A DNA stretch of 64,000 nucleotides from Perca fluviatilis (Eukaryota > Chordata > Actinopteri > Perciformes > Percidae). This document shows, in pieces, positions 39,001-46,219 of the stretch. Position 1 is the first letter of the stretch, and each line of letters begins with the position of its first letter. The notes below the pieces were generated by a model, which had not been told where the DNA came from, searched no databases, and saw only the letters and a list, made by a program, of their open reading frames with translations. The stretch is taken from positions 7,802,340 through 7,866,339 of the forward strand of contig NC_053128.1 in NCBI RefSeq assembly GCF_010015445.1, written 5' to 3'. Made by a program: the position numbers and the translations under genes.

Positions 39001-41106
39001 CAATTGCATTTAATCCATTGTGGTAGATATGATTTATGAAATCAAACAATTGTGGGTGTTGAAACAACTATCTGTCAAATGTTATTGATTATACCATGGT
39101 TTGGGTGAATACTTAATACTGATTGGCTGCAGGGTGTCCATTAAAAAGTGATATTGGACACCTACTAAGTACAAACGTGATTCCGGTGAAACTCTCCCTC
39201 TACCGTTTTAACCCTGTCAAGGTCTAAGCCGTTTGTCCAGTTATGCACATTCAAGTTATATACATCATCTCTTTCAGGAGAACCTGGGCTATCAGGACAT
39301 GTATGCTGCAGGGATGTCACATGAATGTATACATTGTTAACGATTTATGTGTCTCTATAGTCGTATAATCATATGACTATAGAGACAAAATAAAAAGACT
39401 TAACAGAATTGAAATCTCACAGAAATGTATTGAAATCACACAGGGAACAATAATGACTAAACGTTTTGGCTTTTCAAAATTGTTCTCCCAAGTGAAACAA
39501 AAATACACTCTGTAACTAACAAAAATATAAAACTATTAAGTTTTTTTCCCCCCAGCAAAGTCCATACGCTTTTATCTAAAAAGATTAGGAATGTCATCTC
39601 TAATGCATTATTTGTCTGCTATTTGACATCAGTAGGCCAAATCACACTCATTTCAGCCTCCAGGCTTCATTGTGCAGTCTACACGCACACACACAGACAC
39701 AGTAAATAAGGCCCCCCTGTAAGGCCTCTCTTACAGCAAACTCGAGCAAACTCGATCCCCCAAATGACTTGATGTGATCGGTCGAGCCAGCTGTCAGTCA
39801 AAACACCCCAATCAAAGATGGAACCCGGCTAACGTGATTACATCGGTTTTTGGTACAAAAAGATGACTAAATACAGTAACTAGCAGTTCAATCATGGAAT
39901 TATCGCTCTGGAATTATTGTGCTAAGTCTGCAAAGAGTCACTGACTTCCCGGCCGGATTACTAAACTACTCGAAGGGCTATGAAGACACCGAAGGACAAT
40001 CTAGAAAGGGCTAGCTGTCAGCAAACTGCTATAGCTACGATGAGACAATGGGTCCAAAGGTCGCGATGCAAACGGAACATACGCAAGTTAATTTTTGGCT
40101 TCATGATTATTTATTTATGTTACAAAGACACTGTAATTCCATGATGAATTAAATAAGCTTCTATGGCCAAAAGTTGTCAGAGCACCTCGTTGAAACGCGC
40201 ATTTTTTTCTGCTTCTAAACAAAAAAAAAAGTAAGTCTCTACACCTATTGATCTGGAGATATTAAATAAGACATATAAAGTATGTATTTCTCTTGTCGCG
40301 GGCGACAGCGTCGATTTAGTAATAATAATAATCTAAATATCTTACTTACAAATTGAGTGTAGTCCTTTAGTGCCTCATCCTCTGGACACCCCAGGATGGC
40401 GCTAATACACAAGCTAAAAGAACTAAGTTACACTGCCCCTCTGAACTTTGTTTCAAATTTAGCGATTATCACACATCCCATCCTGTGATCTGGTGACAGG
40501 GGCATGGCTTGATAGCGAGCTTGTCTTGTTCTTAAACATACTGTCAAATTGTATTTGTTTATCAACCGTAAGCAATGTAATTGACTTTGAATCTTGCTAG
40601 CATAACGTTAGCTTTCTGGCTTGTAACTTAGCTGAGCCAAAGGGTTCTGAGCTGAGCGGACTAGAAATATCTCCTGTTGCCAAGCGTCACCACATCGTAT
40701 CTAAGGTCCATCCTATTTACTGGAGCAGTGAATGTTTCCATTGGAAAGGAATGTCATGGGATGTGAATCAGACCCGTCGCCAGACCTCAGTCTTAAGGGG
40801 GGCATATGAAATACATGGGAGGGCACAATTATTATTAGGGTACAGTACGTATATTTATAATAATCATATACTCTTGTTATACTATTCGCACGTAATCATC
40901 ACGTTAAACATAACCAACAGCAATATGACCAGGTAGCCTATATAGCCTACAACACATTACATAGAAGCAATGTTATGAATATCCATAAAACACTTGACTA
41001 TACAACATATTAGATGTAACACCAGAAGCATCTCTCAAACATTGCATTTTAAAGCAGTCAACAGGATATGCATTGCTATGCATGTGCCATGAGACACGCA
41101 CGCACG

Positions 41107-41144
<38 letters not shown>

Positions 41145-42301
41145 GAGACTTTGAACCTACCGGTACTTTGAGTGGAGGCAGCATGTCCTCTCTCCAGTCC
41201 CTCCTGTCATTTGAAGCTGCATGCTTATTTAAGCCCTTGTCTGTAAATCTTAAACCCCTTAATGAAGAAGGTCGCGTCCGATGATACAGATGTGAATTTC
41301 CTGCAGGCATAACAAAATGCGGAGTCCTTTTCCACCGAGTAGCGTTTTTAGTTAGTTTTTTTTAACCAAACATTTTGACTGGATATTTCCTCAACACAAC
41401 CTGTTTGGGTTTGTCCGTCACACCCCCTGATTCAACAGTTAGTTGTGACCCCCATATGCTGCCCCAGTCGCAGTTGCACTTGACCTGCAGGTCCTGCCAG
41501 GCCCAGGGTCGGGCTCCACGGAGCTACTAGCATCAGGCTCAGACTGTCGTCCAGGGGCTCCTTCTCCAACGACAACATCAGGAGGCGTCGGTGTCGTATC
41601 CAATTTGGCAGAGGAGAATGTTGGTGGGCTTTTCAACCACTTACGGATATCCATAACTCATCCAGCTTTCAAAAATGTGCGGTAACTGTTGAGCGGCTAC
41701 ACTGACGTAGGCTACGTCACGTCGTAGCCTAACTTTCTTTTTAATAAGGCCGTGATAGGCTGTTGCAGTGTAGATTCCCATCAATCAAACAAAAATCACA
41801 CCATTGTTTATTTATATTTTTAAAGTTTTAATGATAATGAATGCAACATTAATGCAACACAAAATTAGCAACTATGATAATATAAAATTAAAGTAATTTT
41901 TTAAAGAGGTCTGTACCTCAAGTGGGGGGGGCACAAGCATTTTTGGGGGCGGGCCTGGCCCCCTATGGCCCGCCCATAGCGACGGGTGTGATGTGAATGA
42001 TTGTTCCAGGTATTAGCCAAACCATTGAGTGTAATCAGGGAAACAGAGTTATTGCTTGAAAAAAATAGATTTTGCAAAAAACACACCAAAAAATAAATTA
42101 ATGATCCTAAAATAATGTTCTTTGGCAAAAAAAGCATGGTATACGTGGGTTAATGCCCTTCGAGGTGTCCACTATCATCAGGTAATTAAGTCATCCATTA
42201 ATTCCTGATAACGGACACCTCATTGGGCACTGACTCTCACATATATGAGGAAATTAAAATGTGAAAGCTAAGTGTAATACATTATTCTTTACCAGCATCT
42301 G

Positions 42302-42339
<38 letters not shown>

Positions 42340-43802
42340 GGCGTGTACGTGCAGTTCACAACCAGAGAGTCTCTGCATCCTGAACTTGGACATCGGTGTC
42401 ACCGTGCCAATGTCCCTGTGCTCCTTCCATGCTGGTCGTTGCCATGGTGATCCGCTCTTCTTTGTTAACGAAGGCGCGTGTGACGCGGCTGATTTGGCCA
42501 AACTGGAGTGGGCCGTGTTCAGAGCCAACATGTCCTCTAAGAGCTCTGTTCAGCAGCGCTGTGATCTCAACACGTGTTATGAATGGGAGACCTGCTCTGG
42601 TGAGTTTGTCTGACATGAAACCGTTTTATATATAAATTTTTTTTTTTACATTCCGTTCATGGTTGGATTCAAAAAGAGTTTAAGCAGACCTCAAGTTTAA
42701 CCATACTATCTAAATCATGGAAAAAGCCAGGGGTGGAGCCAGACATTGGAAACATTCCGGTCTCAGCCCAAACCTAAGGCTTGTCCGGAGTCATGCTCTA
42801 TTTACAGCAGCTATATGCACTCTTTTTCCATCCATTTGATAATAGATTGCCTAAAAATCTATACATCATTTGGGAAAAACATGAAAGTTGCCAAAGAAAA
42901 GAAATAAAGAACCTGTAGAGCCTACACCCTGTTTGGTATCTAATTGTTCTCCAACTGTCTTCATCAATCTGAAACCAGAACACAACAAATGTTGAGGAAG
43001 ACTGCTACCAAAAAAGAGGCAACAAATTGTCTGATGTTACTGTTTAAGTTTCATAACATAGGAAGTGTAGGAATTTGGCATAAACAGTATACTGGTAACT
43101 AATCTTGAAACCTTATTTTTATTAAAGTTCACAGACTGAATGGCGATATTTCCCCAGTAATAGAACTTGGGGCTGGCTGCATTGATTTGCCGGTCCAGTC
43201 AGAGGGACTGAGGGGAAATGCCACACCCCCACCTCCACCTTGCCCCCTCCTCTCCTCCTCAATAGTTACAGACACAGAAATGGCACATACTAAGGAAAGC
43301 TCATTGAGGGACTGGCTCTAGTGGCTGTAATTCTGCACTAAGGGATGAATTTCGGGAAAGAGACTTCAGATACAGTATTAGGGGACCACTAAGGTCTATA
43401 TAAAAGAGACTTCAGATACAGTATTAGGGGACCACTAAGGTCTATATAAAAGAGACTTCAGATACAGTATTAGGGGACCACTAAGGCCTCTATAAAAGAG
43501 ACTTCAGATACAGTATTAGGGGACCACTAAGGTCTATATAAAAGCATCCAAAGAGCACCATATCATGGGACCTTTAAGACTTGTATTATATCTAATTATT
43601 TTCCTCATGTCTGTCCTCAGCGTCTAAGAAGTGTGAGTGCGTAGTTGCTCGGAACTGCCCCAAGGTTGACGAGCACATGTTCTGTGTGAAGCTGACCCAA
43701 GCCCAGAGGACTCGCAGCTTGAACCTTTGTTCTATGGCCGCCCTCAAATGTGCCAGCTACCAGTTTGAGATTCTCAATGAAGGCGTCTGTGAGTCCACAT
43801 GA
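24379..43802 (+). CDS. c6: Complement component C6, complete, 18 coding exons
   Basis: Secreted plasma protein that binds nascent C5b and then recruits C7, starting the membrane attack complex. The 18 exons sum to 2,877 nt (958 residues plus stop; human C6 has 934), and every phase agrees. Domain order: signal peptide (residues 1-21), two TSP1 domains (about 24-134), LDL-receptor class A (140-176), MACPF (about 180-520, with FGTHYY at 367-372), EGF-like (527-560), third TSP1 (570-622), two CCP/sushi domains (about 645-770) and the C-terminal FIM pair (about 785-958). WxxW mannosylation motifs occur in TSP1-1 and TSP1-3. C6 rather than C7 is shown by QACFCDRYPWGSWSACSQTC, by the third TSP1 and by the long C-terminal tail. 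Odd points are a GC donor in intron 2, a decoy-donor minisatellite in intron 1 and a (TG)n at the exon 17 acceptor. Confidence 0.97.
24525..25496 (+). repeat. Minisatellite of ~20-bp splice-donor-like units in C6 intron 1
   Basis: Roughly 45-50 tandem units of CTGACGCAGGTGAGACACA and close variants (GTAGTGAGACACG, GCAGGTGAAACACA), some with a 4-base deletion. The array begins at the exon 1 donor itself and fills nearly the whole intron. It makes long, meaningless open frames on the minus strand. It is not a CRISPR array, having no unique spacers. Confidence 0.95.
25644..25803 (+). CDS. c6: C6 coding exon 2 (TSP1-1/TSP1-2)
   Basis: Acceptor TTTTTCACAG. It encodes AFNYLDEYFWKSSCRQLCEE through CPINCLLTEYGPWSDCSPC to KKQ. 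The donor is non-canonical, CAG|GCAAGG; no GT in compatible phase exists nearby, so intron 2 is a GC-AG intron. Confidence 0.94.
25804..26459. other. C6 intron 2, 5' part, no recognised content
   Basis: A/T-rich intron sequence with no repeat or RNA gene that I recognise. Confidence 0.4.
26480..26955. mobile_element. TTAA-type element fragment (ATGCTTTTTGGC...GAGCATAATATGAGCACT)
   Basis: The right end ATGAGCACT|TTAA and the left core ATGCTTTTTGGCTTTTTCCC match the left end seen at 53653. Here the first ~15 bases of the left end are replaced, so the copy is incomplete. It lies in C6 intron 2. Confidence 0.6.
27173..27317 (+). CDS. c6: C6 coding exon 3 (TSP1-2/LDLa start)
   Basis: Acceptor CGCCACAG, donor G|GTAAGT. 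It encodes LRTRSVQRPSQFGGSACSPE through CQLPPIDCRDDFKCEN, matching the end of the second TSP1 and the first cysteines of the LDLa domain. Confidence 0.96.
27499..27555 (+). repeat. (CA)n microsatellite in C6 intron 3
   Basis: About 28 CA units ending 51 bases before the exon 4 acceptor. Confidence 0.9.
27607..27748 (+). CDS. c6: C6 coding exon 4 (LDLa end, MACPF start)
   Basis: Acceptor TTCTGCTGCAG, donor GG|GTAAGC. It encodes RCINSTLTCNRQNDCGDNSD EKDC, with the calcium-binding DCGDNSDE motif of LDLa, then the linker to the MACPF domain. Confidence 0.96.
28163..28301 (+). CDS. c6: C6 coding exon 5 (MACPF)
   Basis: It encodes FDALAEEPRGAVLDNMFMGG through YHRIPHNFESFEIK. Donor AAG|GTTGTA is weaker than usual. 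Its 139-nt length equals that of the paralogous C7 exon. Confidence 0.94.
28302..29664. other. C6 intron 5, no recognised content
   Basis: A/T-rich, with no element boundaries, RNA genes or coding signal that I can support. Confidence 0.4.
29665..29874 (+). CDS. c6: C6 coding exon 6 (MACPF, first membrane-insertion region)
   Basis: Acceptor ATTGTAAAG, donor ACG|GTGAGT. It encodes VGELEDFNNEPHPLHTEPIN through EAFEASKKT. Residues 281-293 (LFIPIIFLPLFFF) are strikingly hydrophobic, followed by a Ser-rich run; this is where the first transmembrane hairpin of MACPF proteins lies. Confidence 0.93.
30056..30087 (+). repeat. (CA)n microsatellite in C6 intron 6
   Basis: About 16 CA units. Confidence 0.9.
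30173..30610 (+). mobile_element. TAGTCT-family transposon with perfect 9-bp target duplication
   Basis: Ends TTGTCTCACATTGCC and GTGGATATAGACTA. CCCTAACCA occurs exactly on both sides (30164-30172 and 30611-30619). The body matches the other copies. It lies in C6 intron 6. Confidence 0.85.
30706..30885 (-). mobile_element. TAGTCT-family related fragment, minus orientation
   Basis: Reverse complement of the family's left half (TGGAGATAGGTCTGGCAATG, GGTTTAAAGAAATAC, CGGGGCTTAGCGCC). It resembles the variant at 38158-38360 more than the main family. Confidence 0.6.
30964..31207 (+). CDS. c6: C6 coding exon 7 (MACPF core)
   Basis: It encodes DSKFFRVHQVLPISTFKVRD through the MACPF signature RFGTHYYSAGKLGGHYDLLY to REELTSS. 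Acceptor GGCGTAG, donor G|GTACAA. It is 244 nt, the same as C7. Confidence 0.97.
31510..31965 (-). mobile_element. LINE 3'-end repeat (L2-like tail), minus orientation
   Basis: Left edge TTCAGTTCAATTGTATTTAT, the reverse of an ...AAATACAATTGAACTGAA tail, then ATCTCAAGACACTTTACAGATAG and GAGGAAAAACTTCCTTTTAGG. Related copies are at 33901 and 56767. It lies in C6 intron 7. Confidence 0.6.
32323..32445 (+). CDS. c6: C6 coding exon 8 (MACPF, second insertion region)
   Basis: It encodes QTEEHTMGCLSRETTWTIIL through TRCHNNRMTQKYE. Acceptor CTCTCAAACAG, donor GAA G|GTTTGT. It is followed by a 120-nt intron with no in-frame stop. Confidence 0.95.
32566..32732 (+). CDS. c6: C6 coding exon 9 (MACPF)
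   Basis: It encodes SYVQSAEKSFSMVKGGRVRE through WAKSVLENPAVVESQ. It is 167 nt, identical in length to its C7 counterpart. Confidence 0.96.
32839..33064 (+). CDS. c6: C6 coding exon 10 (MACPF end, EGF-like)
   Basis: It encodes VLSIIDLVQGIPCAVTKRRH, then CKCAPCPNNARPVLSGTECK CVCQTGTFGTNC, the EGF-like module. Acceptor GGTCTAG, donor G|GTACAG. Confidence 0.96.
33901..33985 (-). mobile_element. LINE 3'-tail repeat, split by an inserted element
   Basis: CAATTCAATTCAATTTTATT then ATCTCGAGACACTTTCCAGATAG. The sequence resumes at ~34394 as ATAGACCACACTCTATAATT, showing that ~400 bases were inserted into it. Confidence 0.6.
34235..34351 (+). pseudogene. Remnant N-terminus of a transposase-like protein in C6 intron 10
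   Basis: A short open frame MSEKRKSADDSSVSKKKVR followed by unrelated sequence and a stop. The Lys/Ser-rich start resembles the opening of ZBED-type hAT transposase proteins. It sits inside the sequence inserted into the LINE repeat, whose right end AGGTTGGGAACCACTG is a typical hAT terminus, so it is likely an internally deleted derivative. Confidence 0.4.
34911..35079 (+). CDS. c6: C6 coding exon 11 (third TSP1)
   Basis: It encodes EAVDGYWSCWGPWSGCGASM through RTRKCNNPAPLRGGQPCKGP to HISIFQ. The WSCWGPW tryptophan ladder is intact. Acceptor ATATCCACAG, donor AC|GTAGGA. Confidence 0.97.
35399..35510 (+). CDS. c6: C6 coding exon 12 (linker, CCP1 start)
   Basis: It encodes QETCDNDDDFTIGWQDELPP and GVQGCLRPQSPANSFLR. 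Acceptor TTGTGTCCAG, donor AGG|GTAAAC. Confidence 0.93.
36030..36415 (+). mobile_element. LINE 3' end in C6 intron 12
   Basis: The translated segment KIWNDIPHHIRTLSSITYFK KSYKLFLL matches the C-terminal WN-x-(I/L)P...FKK...L signature of non-LTR ORF2. A 3' UTR follows, ending in an AATAAATGAAATGAATGAA tail. It ends 60 bases before exon 13. Confidence 0.75.
36475..36607 (+). CDS. c6: C6 coding exon 13 (CCP1)
   Basis: It encodes KAKQYYNFGENDDFQCYTGF DLEGFQYINCLPDGTWSQ to KCT, a sushi domain half. It is 133 nt, equal to its C7 counterpart. Confidence 0.96.
36776..36970 (+). CDS. c6: C6 coding exon 14 (CCP2)
   Basis: It encodes NVCLPPEIPDGMMLFPSKVE through CNDPDLRPLPGAFYKCSGGS TWQPPLPADLRC, a complete sushi module with four cysteines. 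Acceptor TTTTTTAG, donor G|GTACAG. Confidence 0.96.
37060..37215 (+). mobile_element. TAGTCT-family fragment with internal deletion
   Basis: GAGTTAGTCTCCACAGCGC start, then GGATAGGCGCTAAGC (internal deletion), then GGTGGAACATATGTGTACG. The right half is missing. Confidence 0.55.
37492..37825 (+). mobile_element. TAGTCT-family transposon, internally deleted, 9-bp target duplication
   Basis: Begins TAGTCTCGCATTGCCAGACC, ends GATATAGACTA. Flanks GTCAAGGTG (37483-37491) and GTCACGGTG (37826-37834) differ at one base. It lies in C6 intron 14. Confidence 0.8.
38158..38360 (+). mobile_element. TAGTCT-family variant fragment
   Basis: Starts TAGTCTTGCATTGCTAGATC. Its body has CTTGTTTGTAATTCTTTAAA and GGCGGCGCTAAGCCCC. 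The right half does not match the main family. Confidence 0.55.
38467..38519 (+). CDS. c6: C6 coding exon 15 (post-CCP linker)
   Basis: A 53-nt exon encoding TGCSNEPISQSKRCKKK. Acceptor CAATCAG, donor AAG|GTGAGA. The phase is fixed by exon 14. Confidence 0.88.
38804..38889 (+). CDS. c6: C6 coding exon 16 (FIM1 start)
   Basis: It encodes VPFVPESQCGQGEKRQGSKC VCIQRESC. Phase requires the second AG of TGTAGAG|GTACC; using the first AG would shift the frame and lose every cysteine. Donor CT|GTAAGT. Confidence 0.9.
38890..40768. other. C6 intron 16, 5' part: small hairpins only
   Basis: A perfect hairpin TGTCTCTATAGTC/GACTATAGAGACA sits at about 39350-39387, and AGGTGTCC-type foldback ends occur near 39135-39170. 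Otherwise I recognise nothing. Confidence 0.45.
41101..41143 (+). repeat. (CGCA)n/(CA)n microsatellite inside the hAT element
   Basis: Three CGCA units grading into about 14 CA units. Confidence 0.85.
41439..41654 (-). pseudogene. hAT transposase N-terminal remnant
   Basis: A 71-codon open frame beginning MDIRKWLKSPPTFSSAKL, the familiar MDIR-x-[WF]-L/F opening of one hAT transposase group, then a low-complexity Pro/Ser/Gly region and a stop. The catalytic and dimerisation parts are absent, so it is non-functional. Confidence 0.5.
42161..42235. repeat. Foldback hairpin (GAGGTGTCC...GGACACCTC)
   Basis: Arms AATGCCCTTCGAGGTGTCC and GGACACCTCATTGGGCA flank a ~30-base loop. It is a small palindromic element remnant in C6 intron 16. 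Confidence 0.6.
42304..42338 (+). repeat. (TG)17 tract abutting the C6 exon 17 acceptor
   Basis: Uninterrupted TG dinucleotides end 16 bases before exon 17. There is no ordinary polypyrimidine tract between the repeat and GTGCAG, so the repeat occupies the position normally read by splicing factors. Confidence 0.95.
42355..42599 (+). CDS. c6: C6 coding exon 17 (FIM1/FIM2)
   Basis: It encodes SQPESLCILNLDIGVTVPMS through VNEGACDAADLAKLEWAVFR to CDLNTCYEWETCS. Acceptor ACGTGCAG after a (TG)n tract, donor G|GTGAGT. It is 245 nt, so skipping it would shift the frame. Confidence 0.95.
43360..43543 (+). repeat. 46-bp tandem repeat, four units, in C6 intron 17
   Basis: GAGACTTCAGATACAGTATT starts at 43360, 43406, 43452 and 43498, an exact 46-base period with near identity. 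Each unit has ...GGTCTATATAAAA, a TATA-like string. The surroundings, ending CATATCATGGGACCTTTAAG, look like one TTAA-type element. Confidence 0.9.
43621..43802 (+). CDS. c6: C6 last coding exon 18 (FIM2)
   Basis: Acceptor CTGTCCTCAG. It encodes SKKCECVVARNCPKVDEHMF through LCSMAALKCASYQFEILNEG to VCEST, then TGA at 43800-43802. It matches the C-terminal factor I module of C6. Confidence 0.96.
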
Positions 43803-45550
43803 TCCTTCAAAATGTTTTTCTGTGCCGTTGCACTCAACCTCTGAATTCATCTAACACATTATAGTCATTAGCACATATTGCATGTTTTTCTTTAAAAACA
43901 TTACATTTATAAAAGAAAACTAGACTGGCAGGCAGGTATACTTGGGTCCAAGAACCCGTGGGCAACTTATCTCTAAGTCTAAATTGGACTCAAACTGTTT
44001 AGCTAGTGTTTTAGGATGCACGTTTAGCTTGGGTGGGCCGCAGTTCATCTAGTGAACTTTCAGAGGCTATTTTCTGAAAATACCTGGTACAGTACATATA
44101 ATTTTCTTGAAAAGGGCATCATCGGATTTTTTTGCAAATTTGTTATGACAATACTGTATCTGACAACCAAATTTATCATACTGCCACCTAATGTCAGATT
44201 TGCACCAAATTTGGTACAGGAAATGTGGGGTAAATACCACATTTGTGTAATTTGGTTAATATATTGGTGATCTGGAGCAAAAATATCATTACATATTGAC
44301 ATTGACATGTGTGAAAGCATCACCAAACCTTGAACTATTTGCAATAAAACCACCCTGAGATAGGATTACAATAGGAATAACAGTTATAGTGCCACATATG
44401 TTGGATTTGCAGTAAATCTATACCTATGGTTGGTCTACCGTATGTGATGTTATTTGGGGAGAAAGTGGGTTTCACATATTTCTTAGAATTGTTGACAGTT
44501 TGTGCATGCACCCCTAAGAAACAGAGTAACATGTGAAAGCACAGATGTCTTTAAAAACATAATGTTGGGATTTTTAAAGCTTTGTAGATAGACTGTTGAT
44601 GTGTAAAGAAAGATAAAAAAAAAAAAAAAAATGGAAATGAAAGTTTTATCACTTCTCAGAGGTCACAGACAACAATACCAAAGAGGGCCAACAATGTTTG
44701 GAAAATTGTTTTCCCCAGCACAGCTCTGATCACTCAGTGATACAGAAATACAGTTAGGTTTAATTACATGCACAGTGGAATATTAACACATGCTTCACAT
44801 GTATCAATAGAATCATAAATTCCTAACATTGTCTGTTTTTTTTTTTTATTTCTTACGGAGATTTTCAGTGCCCCTTTTGCTAACCATTCAATTTAAATGT
44901 ACTATTTGCCACCTCAGAATATTTTTCTAACCATACATGCTTAGGAATGTGACCAGGAGATATCTAGATACTCAAGACCCAGACTAAACTAAGGTTGTTT
45001 AAGTAATGTGCTGTCCTTTAATGCTTTTTTTTTTGAAAACTCCAACCAAACTAAAAAGTTGGACTCTGTTTGAAACAACTTGGGGTACTGGCAATTTTTA
45101 CGACTCAATGTACCAATGACAGAACAACCATGCCCAAAGGATTTTCAAGATAAGAGCGTATTCAGTGCACTAAAATGTAATGGAGTTCTGCACTATGGTT
45201 TATTAAAATGACACATGATTTCATAAACTATAGAAAACATGCATAAAGAAGGAAATTCCAAGGTATGAGGCCAAGTATGGTATTTGGAAATCTGCACATT
45301 TTGAATTCGTAAGTGATTTGTGAAATTCTCTGGTTTATAAGTCTTCAAATTGTTATATTTTAACAAAACCATGAAACGAAAATGTATCCTAAAAGGTGTT
45401 TTATTAACTTCCTATAACAAAAACAATCAAAGGCATTTATTTAGCATTTCGGCAAACCTTTAGAACAGAATCTTATGTTTACATGCAAATGTTTTCCATC
45501 ATCAGTAACTCCATGACAAATATAAAAAGACACCATAGGATGGCAGAGGA
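43803..45550. other. C6-C7 convergent intergenic region, left part
   Basis: Contains the presumed C6 3' UTR. I see no further coding exon, RNA gene or clear mobile element before 45551. Confidence 0.5.
44343..44348 (+). terminator. Candidate C6 polyadenylation signal AATAAA
   Basis: A plus-strand AATAAA about 540 bases beyond the C6 stop, giving a plausible 3' UTR length. Only the hexamer supports it. Confidence 0.4.
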
Positions 45551-45944
45551 TAGGGCTGGGCGATATAGCCAAAATCTTCTAACCCGATATATAAGTCGAT
45601 AACAATATATATCACAATATAGCATATTGTAATTCAATAAATAAATTGTCTAGTTGAAATAATCACAAGGTAAAGCCTATTTTTGTGTACTCCTGTGTGT
45701 ATTAAATACTTACAAATGAAAAATACGGAGTATTTTGTCGTTTCATGAAATACTTTAGTGCAAAAAGAACATAACGTGCAAGGATCAGACCGTAAAGTGG
45801 CGTCCAAATGACGTACATGTTGCTGTAACGCAGTTAGGCTGCTGTTTTTTTGACATTGCTGTAGAAAGGATACCGGAAAATATAATACGGTAGACATTTT
45901 TTGTATCGTTTTGACAATATATTTCATCTTATCGGCCAGCCCTA
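45551..45944. mobile_element. hAT-type MITE between C6 and C7
   Basis: Ends TAGGGCTGGGCGATATA and TATCGGCCAGCCCTA-type are inverted. The flanking octamers GCAGAGGA (45543-45550) and GCGGAGGA (45945-45952) differ at one base. It has an A/T-rich interior of 394 bp. Confidence 0.8.
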
Positions 45945-46045
45945 GCGGAGGAACATATTTACTTCATTCAAGTGTTAGGAAAAATATTTGATTCTCCCTC
46001 CTTTGTGTGTGTGAGTGTGCTGACTAAAATAAAACAGCAGCCATC

Positions 46046-46051
46046 TTTATT
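46046..46051 (-). terminator. AATAAA overlapping the C7 stop codon
   Basis: On the minus strand the last codons read CCA GAA TAA AGA, so the stop lies inside AATAAA. A T/G-rich stretch follows about 25 bases later (GCTGTTTTATTTTAG). If used, the C7 3' UTR is only a couple of dozen bases. Confidence 0.45.
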
Positions 46052-46219
46052 CTGGACAAGCCTCGATACTGGAAACGTTGACCTGCTCCCCAGCACACCG
46101 TCTGGCCCCCACCTCACATTCGGTCATCGTCGTGGCAACGCTGCCAGCACCAGATCTGACGCACAGTGGGGCGGAGTCTTTAGGGCATTCTGACGCGTTC
46201 TGACATTCGCATTTAGATT
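46047..46219 (-). CDS. c7: C7 last coding exon 17 (FIM2)
   Basis: It encodes [20 protein letters not shown] through [27 protein letters not shown], then TAA. Acceptor TTCTAG. It closely matches the C-terminus of C7. Confidence 0.96.

Larger units (their letters stand above)
40769..41990 (-). mobile_element. hAT-type transposon, internally deleted, perfect 8-bp target duplication
   Basis: Ends CAGACCCGTCGC and GCGACGGGTGTG are inverted. ATGTGAAT lies exactly on both sides (40761-40768 and 41991-41998). At 1.2 kb it is too short for a full transposase, but it keeps an N-terminal piece on the minus strand at 41439-41654. It lies in C6 intron 16. Confidence 0.85.

Noticed and set aside
40080..40330. 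Possible regulatory or RNA element in C6 intron 16
   Set aside because: A/T-rich with no recognisable structure; I could not support any function.
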